DNA of 64,000 nucleotides from JACADW01 sp963747985 (GTDB taxonomy: Bacteria > Acidobacteriota > UBA6911), in the NCBI GenBank assembly GCA_963747985.1, contig CAVVHG010000001.1, forward strand, positions 620,001-684,000. Direction: 5' to 3'. How positions within the stretch are numbered: position 1 is the stretch's first letter; every line of letters begins with the position of its first letter. Positions 36,477 to 45,951 of the stretch are shown here, one piece after another. Made by a program: the position numbers and the translations under genes. The notes beneath the pieces were generated by a model. The model saw only the letters and a program-made list of their open reading frames with translations, did no database searches and was not told where the DNA came from.

Positions 36477-37964
36477 ATGGCTGACAGAGAAAGCAGGACG
36501 AGGTTGGAAAAGGGGTTCGTGCGCGGTTTCGCGCTCGGGCTGGGGATGCTGATAGTGATTCTGGGCGGGGCTTTGGCTTTTCAGGCAGGACTCAAACACG
36601 AGCGGCCGGCGACAGGCCCTTCCGCTGTCACGGCGACGTCGGCGGCTTCGCTCAGCAAGGAGTTCGAGGAGGTCGCCAGGAGGGTGGAACCCGCGGTCGT
36701 AAACATCAACACCGAGCAGATTGTGCACAACACGGCGGGTCAGATACCGGATGGAATGGACCGGTTCTTCGGAAACAGTCCGTTTGGTTCTTTCTTCAGG
36801 AACGAACCGCGTGATTTCAAGCAGCGCAGCCTCGGATCGGGGTTCATTGTCAATTCCGGCGGCTATATCCTCACAAACAATCACGTGGTCGAGAACGCTT
36901 CCAGGATACGGGTGAAGCTGAGCGACGGTCGTGAGATGGAGGCAAAGGTAGTAGGGACGGATCCTCAGACGGATTTGGCCGTGCTCAAGATACCCGCATC
37001 GAATCTGCCCACGCTGAACATGGCGGATTCCAGGAAAGTGGAGGTGGGCGACTGGGTGCTGGCATTCGGCAGCCCGTTCGGGCTTTCGCAGACCATGACG
37101 GCGGGCATAATAAGTGCCAAGGGGAGAGCGATCGGCGCAGGGCCGTACGACAACTTCCTGCAGACCGATGCGGCGATCAATCCGGGAAACAGCGGCGGGC
37201 CGCTGGTCGATCTTGATGGGAACGTGGTCGGGATCAACACGATGATTGCCAGCGAGAGCGGCGGTTTTCAGGGAATCGGGTTTGCGATCCCCGCCTCCAT
37301 GGCGGAGAACGTCTATGGCCAGCTGGTGAAGGATGGCAAGGTCACGCGCGGCTGGCTCGGGGTCCGGATCCAGGACCTTACTCCCGAGTTGGCGAAGGGC
37401 TTCGGCGTCAAAGCCGAAGAGGGTGTTCTTGTAGCCGCCGTGGATTCGGACAGTCCGGCCGGCCATGCAGGGCTGAAGTCAGGTGACATCGTGCTCGGCT
37501 TCGATGGAAAAGAAGTCCACAGTCCGCAAGATCTCTCCCTGGCCGTTGCGGCGACGAAAGTCGGATCGATATCGAAGGTAGCGGTGCTGCGCGAGGGCGA
37601 GCGGCTCTCCCTGGATGTGAAGGTGGGTGAGCGCCCGGGCGAGGTCGCGGAAAAGGCCCGGACTGCCGAACCTGAAGCGCAGGGCAAGCTTGGCATCGGT
37701 GTGGAGGATCTTACGCCGCAGGTCGCGCGCGAAATGAAGCTCGATTCCGACAAGGGGGTTCTTGTGACCGAGGTCAAGCCCGGCAGCCCGGCGGATGACG
37801 GCGGTGTGCGCCCGGGAGATGTCGTGCGGGAGATCAACCGGGCGCCGGTCAACAAGACGAGTGACCTGGTTGCAGCAGTCCATGAGCTGAAGAGTGGCGC
37901 AAACGTTCTGCTGAAGGTCGAACGTCAGGGCCTGCCCCTGTTTCTCGCGTTCGAGCTGTCCTAA
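36477..37964 (+). CDS. degP: DegP/HtrA-family periplasmic serine protease
   Basis: Protease/chaperone for misfolded envelope proteins. 495 residues: membrane anchor (about 17-36), trypsin-like domain with His136 (TNNHVV), Asp166 (QTDLAVL) and Ser239 (GNSGGP), and two PDZ domains (about 285-375 and 400-490). ATG at 36477 follows GGAGGT by 7 bases. The leader is a signal anchor rather than an obvious cleaved peptide. It stands behind a sigma-54 promoter and a sigma-54 two-component system, and ends at two terminators. Confidence 0.93.
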   Translation: MADRESRTRLEKGFVRGFALGLGMLIVILGGALAFQAGLKHERPATGPSAVTATSAASLSKEFEEVARRVEPAVVNINTEQIVHNTAGQIPDGMDRFFGNSPFGSFFRNEPRDFKQRSLGSGFIVNSGGYILTNNHVVENASRIRVKLSDGREMEAKVVGTDPQTDLAVLKIPASNLPTLNMADSRKVEVGDWVLAFGSPFGLSQTMTAGIISAKGRAIGAGPYDNFLQTDAAINPGNSGGPLVDLDGNVVGINTMIASESGGFQGIGFAIPASMAENVYGQLVKDGKVTRGWLGVRIQDLTPELAKGFGVKAEEGVLVAAVDSDSPAGHAGLKSGDIVLGFDGKEVHSPQDLSLAVAATKVGSISKVAVLREGERLSLDVKVGERPGEVAEKARTAEPEAQGKLGIGVEDLTPQVAREMKLDSDKGVLVTEVKPGSPADDGGVRPGDVVREINRAPVNKTSDLVAAVHELKSGANVLLKVERQGLPLFLAFELS

Positions 37965-37980
37965 TGCGGGTTGTACCGAG

Positions 37981-38005
37981 CCGGTCCGTTATCTGAACGG
38001 ACCGG
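37981..38005 (+). terminator. Terminator after degP (first hairpin)
   Basis: Perfect 10-bp stem CCGGTCCGTT with complement, 5-base loop, followed by GTTCTTT. It begins 17 bases after the degP stop. Confidence 0.7.
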
Positions 38006-38016
38006 GTTCTTTCCGG

Positions 38017-38042
38017 GATGCCGCGCGATTCCGCGCGGCATC
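38017..38042 (+). terminator. Terminator after degP (second hairpin)
   Basis: 11-bp stem GATGCCGCGCG with its complement and a 4-base loop, then TTTG. The rest of the gap to 38394 holds no gene I recognise. Confidence 0.6.
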
Positions 38043-38394
38043 TTTGTCAGCGGGTCCGCGCTGCGGCGGATCCATCGCTGCCCCCCACGCTCTCTGCCTC
38101 GCGGCATTGCTGCGAGGAAAACTGTGACACCGGTCACTGCCGCCGGCAGTACAATGCCCCAGTCTAGAATCTGAAGGCGTGCCGCAGCACACCAGGTCTG
38201 CCGGTTTATTATCCGACTGTGCTCATGACTTGTTGCGAATGCGTGGCTCATGCGTTACCTTTCGAGTGTTATCCAGGCTTGAAACATTCGACCTGACATT
38301 GCGGGATGTTCGACGAGCGTCTTCGAACGCTGGCCGACAGAGCTCCCCAACGCGGGCGACGATTTGGCATGAATCGAAGACATGAGGAGGCACT

Positions 38395-39414
38395 ATGAAA
38401 AGAAAGAGCGTTCTGACCGGCTTGCTGCTAGTTGCTCTGGCTCTTTCAGCGGCCTGTTCCAAGGGGCCGGACGACACCGCCATCGCAAATGACATCAAGG
38501 CCAAGATCTTCTCGGATCCTGACCTGAAAGCGGCGGCCGTCGACGTCGCGGTGAAAGACGGCGTGGTCACTCTGACCGGCGATCTCTCCAGCGCCGACCT
38601 GCAGCTCAGGCTTTACAAGCTTGCGCAGGGTGCCGCGGGTGTCACCAAGGTTGATGATCAGATCAGACTCCAGGGGGCGCAGCCCGCTGAAGCACAATCG
38701 GCTCCAGGCGAGCCTTCTCCTGCTCCGCCGCCCCGGACGCCATCGGCTCCGGCAGCCGTGACTCCGCGTGCTTCCGCGCCGGTACAGCCTGCACCCGTTC
38801 CCGCAGCGGGGGCCCCTGCCCAGCCGGCGCAGGAGAAAGCTGCTGTTGCGCAGAAGACGGTGACGCCGCCGGCACCGCCACAGCCGGTGACTGTGGTAGT
38901 CCCGGCCGGCACCCGCATAGCGGTGCGGATGGCGGATGCGATCGATTCCTCGCAGAACAAGCCGGGCGAGTTGTTCCTGTCGACACTGGATGAGGCGATC
39001 CCTCTCGAGGGAGCGGATGCAATACCGAGAGGCACCGACGTGTACATCAAGCTTGCGGACGCCAAGAGCGCAGGCCGGGTCAGCGGCACGAGCGAGCTCG
39101 AGTTGCAGCTGAACAAGATGGTCTGGCAGGGGAAGACGTATCCGCTGGTGAGCAATTCCTACGAGCAGAAAGGCAAGTCCAGGACCAAGCAGACTGCCAC
39201 CCGGGTCGGTATCGGAGCGGGGGTCGGCGCCGCGATCGGGGCGATTGCCGGCGGAGGCAAGGGTGCTGCGATCGGTGCGGCCGTCGGTGGCGGCGGTGCA
39301 ACGGCGGTACAAGTGTTCACAAAGGGGCAGCAGATCAAGGTGCCGTCCGAGACACAGATCGATTTCAGCCTGCAGGCTCCGGTCTCTGTTACCTACGTGC
39401 CCGCGAAGAAGTAG
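38395..39414 (+). CDS. BON-domain lipoprotein with glycine-zipper C-terminal part
   Basis: 339 residues. Lipoprotein signal with lipobox (LSAAC, Cys22). Residues 25-85 form a BON domain (IANDIKAKIF ... VKDGVVTLTGDLSS), which binds membranes. A long Pro/Ala linker (about 95-165) follows. Then comes a domain with VVVPAGTRIAVRMADAIDSS, seen in acidobacterial envelope proteins, and a glycine-zipper stretch (GIGAGVGAAIGAIAGGGKG). Start ATG 38395 with GAGGAGG upstream. Likely an outer-membrane or periplasmic structural protein; exact role unknown. Confidence 0.8.
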   Translation: MKRKSVLTGLLLVALALSAACSKGPDDTAIANDIKAKIFSDPDLKAAAVDVAVKDGVVTLTGDLSSADLQLRLYKLAQGAAGVTKVDDQIRLQGAQPAEAQSAPGEPSPAPPPRTPSAPAAVTPRASAPVQPAPVPAAGAPAQPAQEKAAVAQKTVTPPAPPQPVTVVVPAGTRIAVRMADAIDSSQNKPGELFLSTLDEAIPLEGADAIPRGTDVYIKLADAKSAGRVSGTSELELQLNKMVWQGKTYPLVSNSYEQKGKSRTKQTATRVGIGAGVGAAIGAIAGGGKGAAIGAAVGGGGATAVQVFTKGQQIKVPSETQIDFSLQAPVSVTYVPAKK

Positions 39415-39421
39415 ATGCCGA

Positions 39422-39506
39422 TGCCGGGTCTTCGGGTTTCGGTATCTCACCGGCTCGAGCGGGAGGTTTGCCGTCTTTGATAAACCGATACCTGAAGCCT
39501 GCCTCG
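39422..39506. repeat. Degenerate copy of the GGTCTTCGGAATTC inverted-repeat element
   Basis: Left arm TGCCGGGTCTTCGGGTTTCG and a poorly matching right arm (AAACCGATACCTGAAGCC) about 45 bp apart. It starts 8 bases after the stop of the BON lipoprotein, the same position relative to a gene end as the better copies at 42971, 50700 and 61343. Confidence 0.45.
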
Positions 39507-39600
39507 AAAACGCAGTAGCCAGGCAGCTCCGCGCCGCCGGCGCGGGACGCAACACGGTTCGGCCTTGGGTTCACCCGCGCGCATGAGGCACGGGCACCGA

Positions 39601-41874
39601 TCAGCGGCCGCCGCGGCGAGCCTTCTTTCGTCCACCCGTCTGCGCTGCCTCTTTGCGGATGCTTTCGAGGATATGCGACTTGGTGGGGCCGTGGAACTCT
39701 TCTGTGAATCGCCGCAGGGCCAGCGAAAGAACGTCGCGGTGATGGATGTCGGCCTCCGGCACTTTCTCAGCGATCTCGAGCCAGAGCCTGTGGGTCAGTT
39801 CGATGTCGTCCGGGCTCAGTTCCGGCGCGTGGGCCCCGATCTGGAATCGTTGCGGGCTGCCCGTCTCAGGAACCACCACCAGTTCGAATTGAACCTTGTC
39901 CGGGTCGTCTACCTGCTCCCATATTTTCCCCAGGAGCCGGGCCTGGCCGGTCACATGGATCTTCTCCGAGCCGCCCATGTAGACTCGGATGCAGCCCAGG
40001 CGGATCGCGACATTGACCGTGGCTGCAAAGGCGTCATTTGAAGGCACCGTGAGCAACTTCACGGGTTTGCCGAGTTTTTCCGCCCGCGCCACTACATTGG
40101 TGAACAGCATCTGTTCGTAGTCTGTAAACAGGTGCTCCTCGACAATGTCGCGGTAGCCGGCGCGGGTGCCCTGCATTATGTGGGCCGTCATCACGACGAC
40201 GTCACGCTCCGTCGTGTCGGTCTCCGACAGTGCGAGCTCCAGGTTGCGCGCTTTCCTGTAATCGCGCAGAGGAACCAACACCGGCGCCGGCCGGACCTCG
40301 AGCGACGGCAGGTCCACCTTCTCCTGGCGGATCAGCTGGAATTCGTCCATGCCGTGCGTGTCGCGCTTCTTGTGCGCCGCTCTTTCCGACGCTGTAAACA
40401 GGACGAAGAACGCCGCCGTAAAGATCAATCCGCTGATCGTGGCTACTTCCTTGGTTACGAGATTGGTCACGCCGGTCGCCAGGAGAATCAGGAGCACGAC
40501 CAGGATGCCCAGGGGTAGTTCCTTGTTTCCCAACCGGATATTGAACGGGACCCTCCATTCCCGGGGCCCCGGATTCTTGAAACGCAGCACGAACATCGAG
40601 AGGGTGTTGAAGATGAAGCTCCAGATCAGGCCGAACGCGTAGGCCTCACCGAGAAGATAGACCTGGCCGCGACTTGCCACAATCGTGGCGATCTGGAGCA
40701 TCGCGATCATGTTGATGATGCGGTACGAGGTCCCAAAGCGATCGTGCGGCCTGCGGAACCAGCTTGAGAGCACCCCGTCCTCGGAGACGCGATTGAGGAC
40801 CCCGTTGGAGCCGATGATAGCAGTGTTGACGGCTCCGGAGAGGATCAGGAAGCCGACGAGAACCACGAAAATGTGGAATGCCATGCGGGCGATGAACGGG
40901 CCTTCCAGGTTCATGGCCAGCCCGCCGATGAGGTTCGGATAGAAACGGGGCCGTTCCGAATCCGGGATGATCATCACCGCAAAGAACGACACCAGCGTCG
41001 TGAACGTCAGGCTGTATATGAAAACGATGAAGGCCGCCCGCTTCAGGTTCCGGACCTTGGGATAGGCGATCTCGCGGTTGACCTGGGCGAGGGTCTCCTC
41101 GCCGCTCATGGCCAGGATCGAGTGCCCGAAAGCGATCAGGATGCCCAGAAAACCGATCTTCTTCACCCAGTCGGTGCCGTTCAGCCAACCGAGCGCGTCC
41201 TCGGAGAATCGCAGGTTCTCCAGGTGCGGCAAGGGAGGGAGCGCCGCTCCTCTGCTGGCGATCGTCCAGAAGGACCAGAGGATCATTATGACGACCATGA
41301 CGGTCGTGATCTGCATGATCCTGAGTGCCTTGTCGCTGCTTTCGTGAATGCCGATGATGTTCTTGCGCCAGAAATAGAGGGTGACGGCGATCGCAATGCA
41401 GGCCGATCCCCATCCCTCGGGGATCATCCAGGTGATCCCCCGGGTTTGCAGAATCTCGTTGACCACACCGATCAGGTACTGCCCCGCGGAGACTCCGCTG
41501 ATAGGTCCGGTCAGAATGTAATCGAACATCAGCGCGGAAACGCTGAGCTTCGCCAGGGTATTGCCCAGGGCACTTTTGACTACCCGGTAGACGCCGCCCC
41601 GCACAAACATGACGCAGGCTTCGATATACACTGCGCGGATGGCGTACGAGAAGCACATGACTCCCAGGATCAGCCATGGGGCGGCTTTCCCGATCGCCTG
41701 TTCGGAGATTCCTCCCACGTAGAAAGCGGAGGATCCGAGGTCGCACAGGACGATGGCGGCGGCCCGCCAGAAGGAGATGAAGGTGAGCATCACCGTCGTC
41801 GCCAGGATCACGGGTACACGTGTGCCCGTGGGGTGTGCGATTTCGGCTCTGCTCGTCTTATGTTCGTCAGGCAT
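39601..41874 (-). CDS. APC-family permease with C-terminal cytoplasmic Usp-like domain
   Basis: 757 residues. The first 500 form an amino acid/polyamine/organocation transporter with about 12 helices (VILATTVMLTFISFWRAAA, FGHSILAMSGEETLAQVNREI, LSGAVNTAIIGSNGVLNR). After the last helix (about residue 495) comes a soluble tail with VLVPLRDYRKARNLELAL and RDVVVMTAHIMQG, resembling a universal stress protein nucleotide-binding fold, then a basic C terminus. Such tails may regulate transport. The substrate cannot be read from the sequence. Start ATG 41874, intact. The gap 41875-42101 shows nothing clear. Confidence 0.87.
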   Translation of the reverse strand: MPDEHKTSRAEIAHPTGTRVPVILATTVMLTFISFWRAAAIVLCDLGSSAFYVGGISEQAIGKAAPWLILGVMCFSYAIRAVYIEACVMFVRGGVYRVVKSALGNTLAKLSVSALMFDYILTGPISGVSAGQYLIGVVNEILQTRGITWMIPEGWGSACIAIAVTLYFWRKNIIGIHESSDKALRIMQITTVMVVIMILWSFWTIASRGAALPPLPHLENLRFSEDALGWLNGTDWVKKIGFLGILIAFGHSILAMSGEETLAQVNREIAYPKVRNLKRAAFIVFIYSLTFTTLVSFFAVMIIPDSERPRFYPNLIGGLAMNLEGPFIARMAFHIFVVLVGFLILSGAVNTAIIGSNGVLNRVSEDGVLSSWFRRPHDRFGTSYRIINMIAMLQIATIVASRGQVYLLGEAYAFGLIWSFIFNTLSMFVLRFKNPGPREWRVPFNIRLGNKELPLGILVVLLILLATGVTNLVTKEVATISGLIFTAAFFVLFTASERAAHKKRDTHGMDEFQLIRQEKVDLPSLEVRPAPVLVPLRDYRKARNLELALSETDTTERDVVVMTAHIMQGTRAGYRDIVEEHLFTDYEQMLFTNVVARAEKLGKPVKLLTVPSNDAFAATVNVAIRLGCIRVYMGGSEKIHVTGQARLLGKIWEQVDDPDKVQFELVVVPETGSPQRFQIGAHAPELSPDDIELTHRLWLEIAEKVPEADIHHRDVLSLALRRFTEEFHGPTKSHILESIRKEAAQTGGRKKARRGGR

Positions 41875-42101
41875 GTCGGTCCACAGATGTTCAGTGACGC
41901 AGCATTCTACAGCTGAAATGAGGATTTTTCAGGATTTCGTGGAAGTTTCGTGGCACAGGCCGCGGCGTCCCACACGGGTGGGCGGTGCATCGCCTTCGAC
42001 TGCGGAGGCCACGGACGGGCGACGAGTGAGGTTCGGGTTTTGGAAGGCTCCCTCCCCGCGGTCAAATGAGGAACGAGGATTGATCCGGTCGAAGCCCGGC
42101 G

Positions 42102-42542
42102 CTATGAATGAGGCTCGCCGGCAAGATCCACGGCTCGGACATTGCCGGCGTCTGCGTACTCGAGGATCCTGCGATCGGCGGTGACCAGGCATGCCCCCGC
42201 AATTCTGGCCGTCGCCACTATGAACCTGTCTCCGGGATCGGAGTGGAATACCCCGGGCAGCAGGCGCGATTCAAGCGCCACTCGTTCATCGACCGGAAGC
42301 GTTGCGACCACGAACTTTTCGCGCGCCTCTCGCAGCCACGCCCGCAAGTCCCCGCCAATCCGGATGCGGCCGGCTTCGCGCAAGAGCAGGGCTTCCCAGA
42401 TCGATATCGCTGATATGCACAGGCGGTGAGCGTGCTCGCCCTCGTGGATAAGACTGCGGACGCCCGCATCGCCGACCCTGGCGTCTCCGAAGATCCACCA
42501 GAGCCAGATGTGAGTGTCGAGCAGGATCAGGTCTCTACTCAT
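42102..42542 (-). CDS. PIN-domain toxin (VapC family)
   Basis: Probable RNase toxin, 146 residues. PIN acidic residues are in LLDTHIWLWW, SIWEALLL and DPGDRFIVATAR with a final Asp in VTADRRI. Start ATG 42542 lies inside the last codons of the antitoxin gene (8-base overlap), so the pair is translationally coupled. A longer open frame reaches 42557, but the overlap start fits the family. Confidence 0.9.
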   Translation of the reverse strand: MSRDLILLDTHIWLWWIFGDARVGDAGVRSLIHEGEHAHRLCISAISIWEALLLREAGRIRIGGDLRAWLREAREKFVVATLPVDERVALESRLLPGVFHSDPGDRFIVATARIAGACLVTADRRILEYADAGNVRAVDLAGEPHS

Positions 42543-42777
42543 GGACCCAACCACCATGCTCCGCTTCCCAATCCTGGGCGGGTGTCTGCGTTATGTCTCC
42601 CAGAATGGCGCCCGAGCCTTTCATGCAGCCGAAGGAGTCGTGCGATACGGGAGAGACCGGGCACAGCCGGGCGATGACCTTCCCTCTTTTCGTGATCAAC
42701 ACTTCCTCCCCAAACTCGTGGACCCGATCCATGAGCTCAAGGCACCTTGCTTTGAACCTAGAAGCTGAGATTTGCAT
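42535..42777 (-). CDS. Phd/YefM-family antitoxin
   Basis: 80 residues with the Phd pattern at the N terminus: MQISASRFKARCLELMDRVHEFGEEVLITKRGKVIARL. It should bind DNA as a dimer through this part and neutralise the PIN toxin with its C terminus (EHGGWVHE). Start ATG 42777. A near-perfect palindrome lies 11 bases upstream. Confidence 0.9.
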   Translation of the reverse strand: MQISASRFKARCLELMDRVHEFGEEVLITKRGKVIARLCPVSPVSHDSFGCMKGSGAILGDITQTPAQDWEAEHGGWVHE

Positions 42778-42787
42778 TTCTCAATCA

Positions 42788-42811
42788 ATAGTCATATGAC
42801 CATGTGACTAT
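42788..42811. promoter_or_regulatory. Palindromic operator of the Phd/PIN operon
   Basis: 24-bp imperfect palindrome with perfect outer arms ATAGTCA/TGACTAT, and 10 of 12 positions paired. On the minus strand it overlaps AT-rich sequence (ATATGATATAG) suited to a -10 element. Phd-type antitoxins repress their own operons by binding such sites. Confidence 0.65.
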
Positions 42812-42970
42812 ATCATATGGGAGAATGGCAACGCTACTCTATCCTGTCTGTGTATTAATCTTCATTGATGCCAATAACTTGCAGCTGAAACAGAATAGCG
42901 TGGTACGCCCTGGTGCTCTGCCTCCTGGACAACCTGCTCTCACCCCTGCTACCCAAACGCTGACGAAGCG

Positions 42971-43012
42971 GGTGCCAGGTCTTCGGATTCCGAATTCCGA
43001 AGACCTGGCACC
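42971..43012. repeat. GGTCTTCGGAATTC inverted-repeat element, short copy
   Basis: Perfect 17-bp arms (GGTGCCAGGTCTTCGGA and complement) around an 8-bp centre. It lies 25 bases past the stop of the small secreted protein gene on the minus strand. Same arms as the 88-89-bp copies at 50700 and 61343. Confidence 0.85.
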
Positions 43013-43036
43013 TTGGTTGCCTGAAGGCGTGAGTGA

Positions 43037-43573
43037 CTACTTCCGGGTGAGGAGGAAGAGCATGGTGTCCGCCTTCTTGCCGTCCTTGTACCCGGTCCAC
43101 TCGGCCTCGAGCTGGTTGTCGCTCTTGATCCGGAGGACCAGCCCGTGGATATGGGAATCCCGGGCAGGATCCAGATTCGTTCCTCCGACGAAGTCGAATA
43201 CGAATTCCGTCGGCGTTGAACTACTCTCGTTCAGACGGAGGTGCGGCTGATTGCCCTGCGAACAGTAGTGGGTCATTACGAGGGCAGGGCCATCCATGTG
43301 GTACATGCTCACCATTTCGTAGTCGGTGCCGGGGGCCAGCGTCTCCATGACGGTCTTGCCGGCAGACGTCACTTTGTAGACGACCCTCGCGGGATCTCCG
43401 TTCGGAGACTGCATGGTTCCGGTCCATTCTCCGGCGAGCTTGGTCATTTGTTGAAACGCCGCACTGCCGGTGATTCCCGCTGCCGCTGCAACCGGCGTCG
43501 AAGCGGCAAGGCCCGCAAGCACGAGCAGAGCGAACAGAGCACAGCCCCGGAAGACACTGAGAAAGTCCTTCAT
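43037..43573 (-). CDS. Secreted DUF1579-like protein
   Basis: 178 residues with a signal peptide (GCALFALLVLAGLAAS, ending near VAAAA). The mature part has FQQMTKLAGEWTGTMQSPNG, GKTVMETLAPGTDYEMVSMYHMDG, and LVMTHYCSQGNQP, a lipocalin-like pattern of DUF1579-type proteins. Start ATG 43573 is preceded by AGGAGG. It diverges from the M28 peptidase gene. Function unknown; ligand binding is only inferred from the fold. Confidence 0.75.
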   Translation of the reverse strand: MKDFLSVFRGCALFALLVLAGLAASTPVAAAAGITGSAAFQQMTKLAGEWTGTMQSPNGDPARVVYKVTSAGKTVMETLAPGTDYEMVSMYHMDGPALVMTHYCSQGNQPHLRLNESSSTPTEFVFDFVGGTNLDPARDSHIHGLVLRIKSDNQLEAEWTGYKDGKKADTMLFLLTRK

Positions 43574-43718
43574 TTCTTCCTCCTTTCCTATGCTACCCCT
43601 GCAAGAAATTGTACCTGTCGGACACGACGACGGACAAATCATCGTCGTCGGCTTTGAATCCCGTCGACGGAATTGAGGCGGTATAATGCGCATCCACCCC
43701 CATGCAGAGGAGAAAGTG

Positions 43719-45791
43719 ATGAAACGATTCCTGCTCCTGGCTGTACTGCTCGTCCCCACCTGCTCGACGGCGCAAATCTCACCCGCTGTTCCGTTCAAGG
43801 TGTGGCAGGCCATCGAGAACGAGATCTCCGGCGACAATTCCTTCGATCTCATCCGGCACCTTACGCTCTATCATTCGCCCAATGGCAGCAACGAGGACTT
43901 CGAAGCCCAGGCCAACTGGGTGGCCGCGAAGGCGCGCGAATATGGTCTGGTCGATGTCAAGGTCTTCTGGGTGGGCGGCACGGATCGGCCGTGGAATGTG
44001 CAGTCCGGCGAAGCGTGGATCGTCGAGCCGGAGATGACAAAGCTCGGGGACACACTGGAATCGCCCTTGCGCGTGGCCACCAACAGCCGGACCGCCGATG
44101 TCACTGCTGAACTCGTCGACGTCGGTACCGGGACTGCAGAAGCCGATTACCAGGGCAAGGATGTGAAGGGCAAGATCGTGCTTGCGAGCGGAGATGCACG
44201 GGGGGTGCATGCGCTGGCGGTATGGAAGTTCGAAGCCGCTGGCGTTATCTCCTACGCGCCGCAGCGTCCGTATTTCCCCGACCAGGCAGCCTTCACATCG
44301 ATCCCATACAAGTCGGATGGCGGGAAGGACGGGACGTTCGCGTTCATCCTCACACAGCGGGAGGGTGACGGCCTGCACACGCAGTTGGAGGAACTGAAGC
44401 GTGCCGGGAAGACGGTGCGAGTGCGCGTGAATATCAAGACTTCGTTCAATGAACCGCGGCAGGGAATCGCCGAGGCATGGATCCGGGGCACCGATCCTCA
44501 TAACGACGATATCGTGCTGACTGCGCACATGCAGGAGGAGAAAACATCGGCAAACGACGACCGGTCAGGGGTCGCCAACCTGCTTGAAATCGGGCGTTGT
44601 CTGAACAGGCTTATCGCGGAGGGAAAACTGGAACGGCCGCGCCGCAACATACGATTCTGGTGGGTGGATGAGATCGGCGCCGAGTACCGATATCTGGCCG
44701 AGAATCCGGAAGCGGCCGGAACCATGCTGGCGAACCTGAACCAGGACATGGTCGGAGCCAAGCAGAGTGAGGGATCCCGGGTTCAATTCATGAGCCGCAC
44801 GCCGTTTTCCCGTCCCAGCTTCCTGAACGATCTCGGTGAGAGCGTCGTGAATGCCGTGGTCTGGGGCAACACCGCGGTGCCGCTGCGCGAGGGCGCGAAC
44901 AGCTCGGACTTCTCCCGACCCATGTTTGCGTTGAAGGGCACGCGCGAGCCGTTTCGCGCCATGGCGGTTCCCTTTTACGATTCGACGGACCATATGGTCT
45001 TCAACGACGGGCGTGTCGGAGTACCGGGCATCTCCCTCACCAACTGGCCCGATAACTATATTCACTCAACCGATGACGACCTGTGGCAGGTCGATGCCAC
45101 TCAGCTCAAGCGCAACGCCTTCGTCGTGGCGACGACCTCGTACGCGCTCGCCTCGGCCGGGGAATCCAACCTGCCGCAGTTGACAGCTCTTGTGCTCGGC
45201 GGAGCGCAGCAGCGTCTCGGGCATGACGGCGAGGCGGCACTGGCCCGGATCACGGACGCCTCGGCAGGAACGGCGGCCAGCCGATACAAGGACGCGCTGA
45301 TGCTGACCGATACGGCGGAGTGGCGCGAGACGCAGGCGGTGGAATCGCTCAAGATCCTTGCCAGGTCTGGAACTGAAGGCGAGCGGCTTGTCGCCGGGGC
45401 GCGCGACAGCGTACACAACCTCGCGGGTACGATTCGGAGAAACCTTGATGCTTTCTTCGAACAGGCGACGGGACAAAAAGCCGAGCTGGTACTCACAGAT
45501 GAGGAAAAGAAGGCGGCCAAACACGTTCCCTCATGGAAGGCGACGCTGCTGGACGTTGTCACGGAAAAAGTGAAGTTCCCCAGGGAGACCGGCGATTTGC
45601 ATTGGCACTACGCGTATGAGGTCAGCAACCTGATCGACGGTAAGCGCTCGGTACTCGACATCTACCGGGTCGTGCGGGCCGCATCTCTCTCGGCTGGCGA
45701 GTGGTACTACGGCAAGGTCGAGTTGCCCGAAGTGAACCGCCTGCTGGAGAGCCTCGAAAAGGCCGGCGCTATCAGCCTTCAGACTCGGTAA
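43719..45791 (+). CDS. Secreted M28-family zinc peptidase
   Basis: 690 residues. Signal peptide to about residue 19. A PA-like insert is likely at about 115-215 (DVKGKIVLASG). The M28 core has the first zinc ligands in TAHMQEEKTSANDDRSGVANLLE, the acid pair in WWVDEIGAEYRY, an Asp in LNQDMVGA and the last His in YIHSTDDDLW. The C-terminal 200 residues are helical and end with a winged-helix-like stretch (IDGKRSVLDIYRVVRAASL). ATG 43719 follows GAGGAG. Probably an aminopeptidase. Confidence 0.87.
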   Translation: MKRFLLLAVLLVPTCSTAQISPAVPFKVWQAIENEISGDNSFDLIRHLTLYHSPNGSNEDFEAQANWVAAKAREYGLVDVKVFWVGGTDRPWNVQSGEAWIVEPEMTKLGDTLESPLRVATNSRTADVTAELVDVGTGTAEADYQGKDVKGKIVLASGDARGVHALAVWKFEAAGVISYAPQRPYFPDQAAFTSIPYKSDGGKDGTFAFILTQREGDGLHTQLEELKRAGKTVRVRVNIKTSFNEPRQGIAEAWIRGTDPHNDDIVLTAHMQEEKTSANDDRSGVANLLEIGRCLNRLIAEGKLERPRRNIRFWWVDEIGAEYRYLAENPEAAGTMLANLNQDMVGAKQSEGSRVQFMSRTPFSRPSFLNDLGESVVNAVVWGNTAVPLREGANSSDFSRPMFALKGTREPFRAMAVPFYDSTDHMVFNDGRVGVPGISLTNWPDNYIHSTDDDLWQVDATQLKRNAFVVATTSYALASAGESNLPQLTALVLGGAQQRLGHDGEAALARITDASAGTAASRYKDALMLTDTAEWRETQAVESLKILARSGTEGERLVAGARDSVHNLAGTIRRNLDAFFEQATGQKAELVLTDEEKKAAKHVPSWKATLLDVVTEKVKFPRETGDLHWHYAYEVSNLIDGKRSVLDIYRVVRAASLSAGEWYYGKVELPEVNRLLESLEKAGAISLQTR

Positions 45792-45811
45792 GAGGGACCC
45801 GCATAACCAGG

Positions 45812-45871
45812 AAACATGTGCGGCGGCTTTTCAAGCCGCCGGGGCGGGTTCAAAACCCGCCCCACATGGTT
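45812..45871. repeat. Dispersed double-hairpin repeat, copy 2
   Basis: Two perfect hairpins, GGCGGCTT-TTC-AAGCCGCC and GGGGCGGGTT-CAA-AACCCGCCCC, between ACATGTG and CACATGG ends. It starts 20 bases after the M28 stop and ends 1 base before the operator region of cassette A. A diverged copy is at 30552. Confidence 0.85.
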
Positions 45872-45872
45872 C

Positions 45873-45925
45873 CTGACAGAAGCGTGACAAAGTGCTGACT
45901 CGCGGCTGACACCTGCGATTAGAAT
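45873..45925 (+). promoter_or_regulatory. Cassette A kinase promoter with four TGAC boxes at 11-bp spacing
   Basis: CTGAC, GTGAC, CTGAC and CTGAC begin at 45873, 45884, 45895 and 45906, exactly 11 bp apart. This is the usual arrangement for OmpR/PhoB-type regulators binding head to tail. A -10-like TAGAAT follows at 45920-45925. Confidence 0.7.
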
Positions 45926-45951
45926 AGGCACTGATAAGCTTGGTGTCTCTG

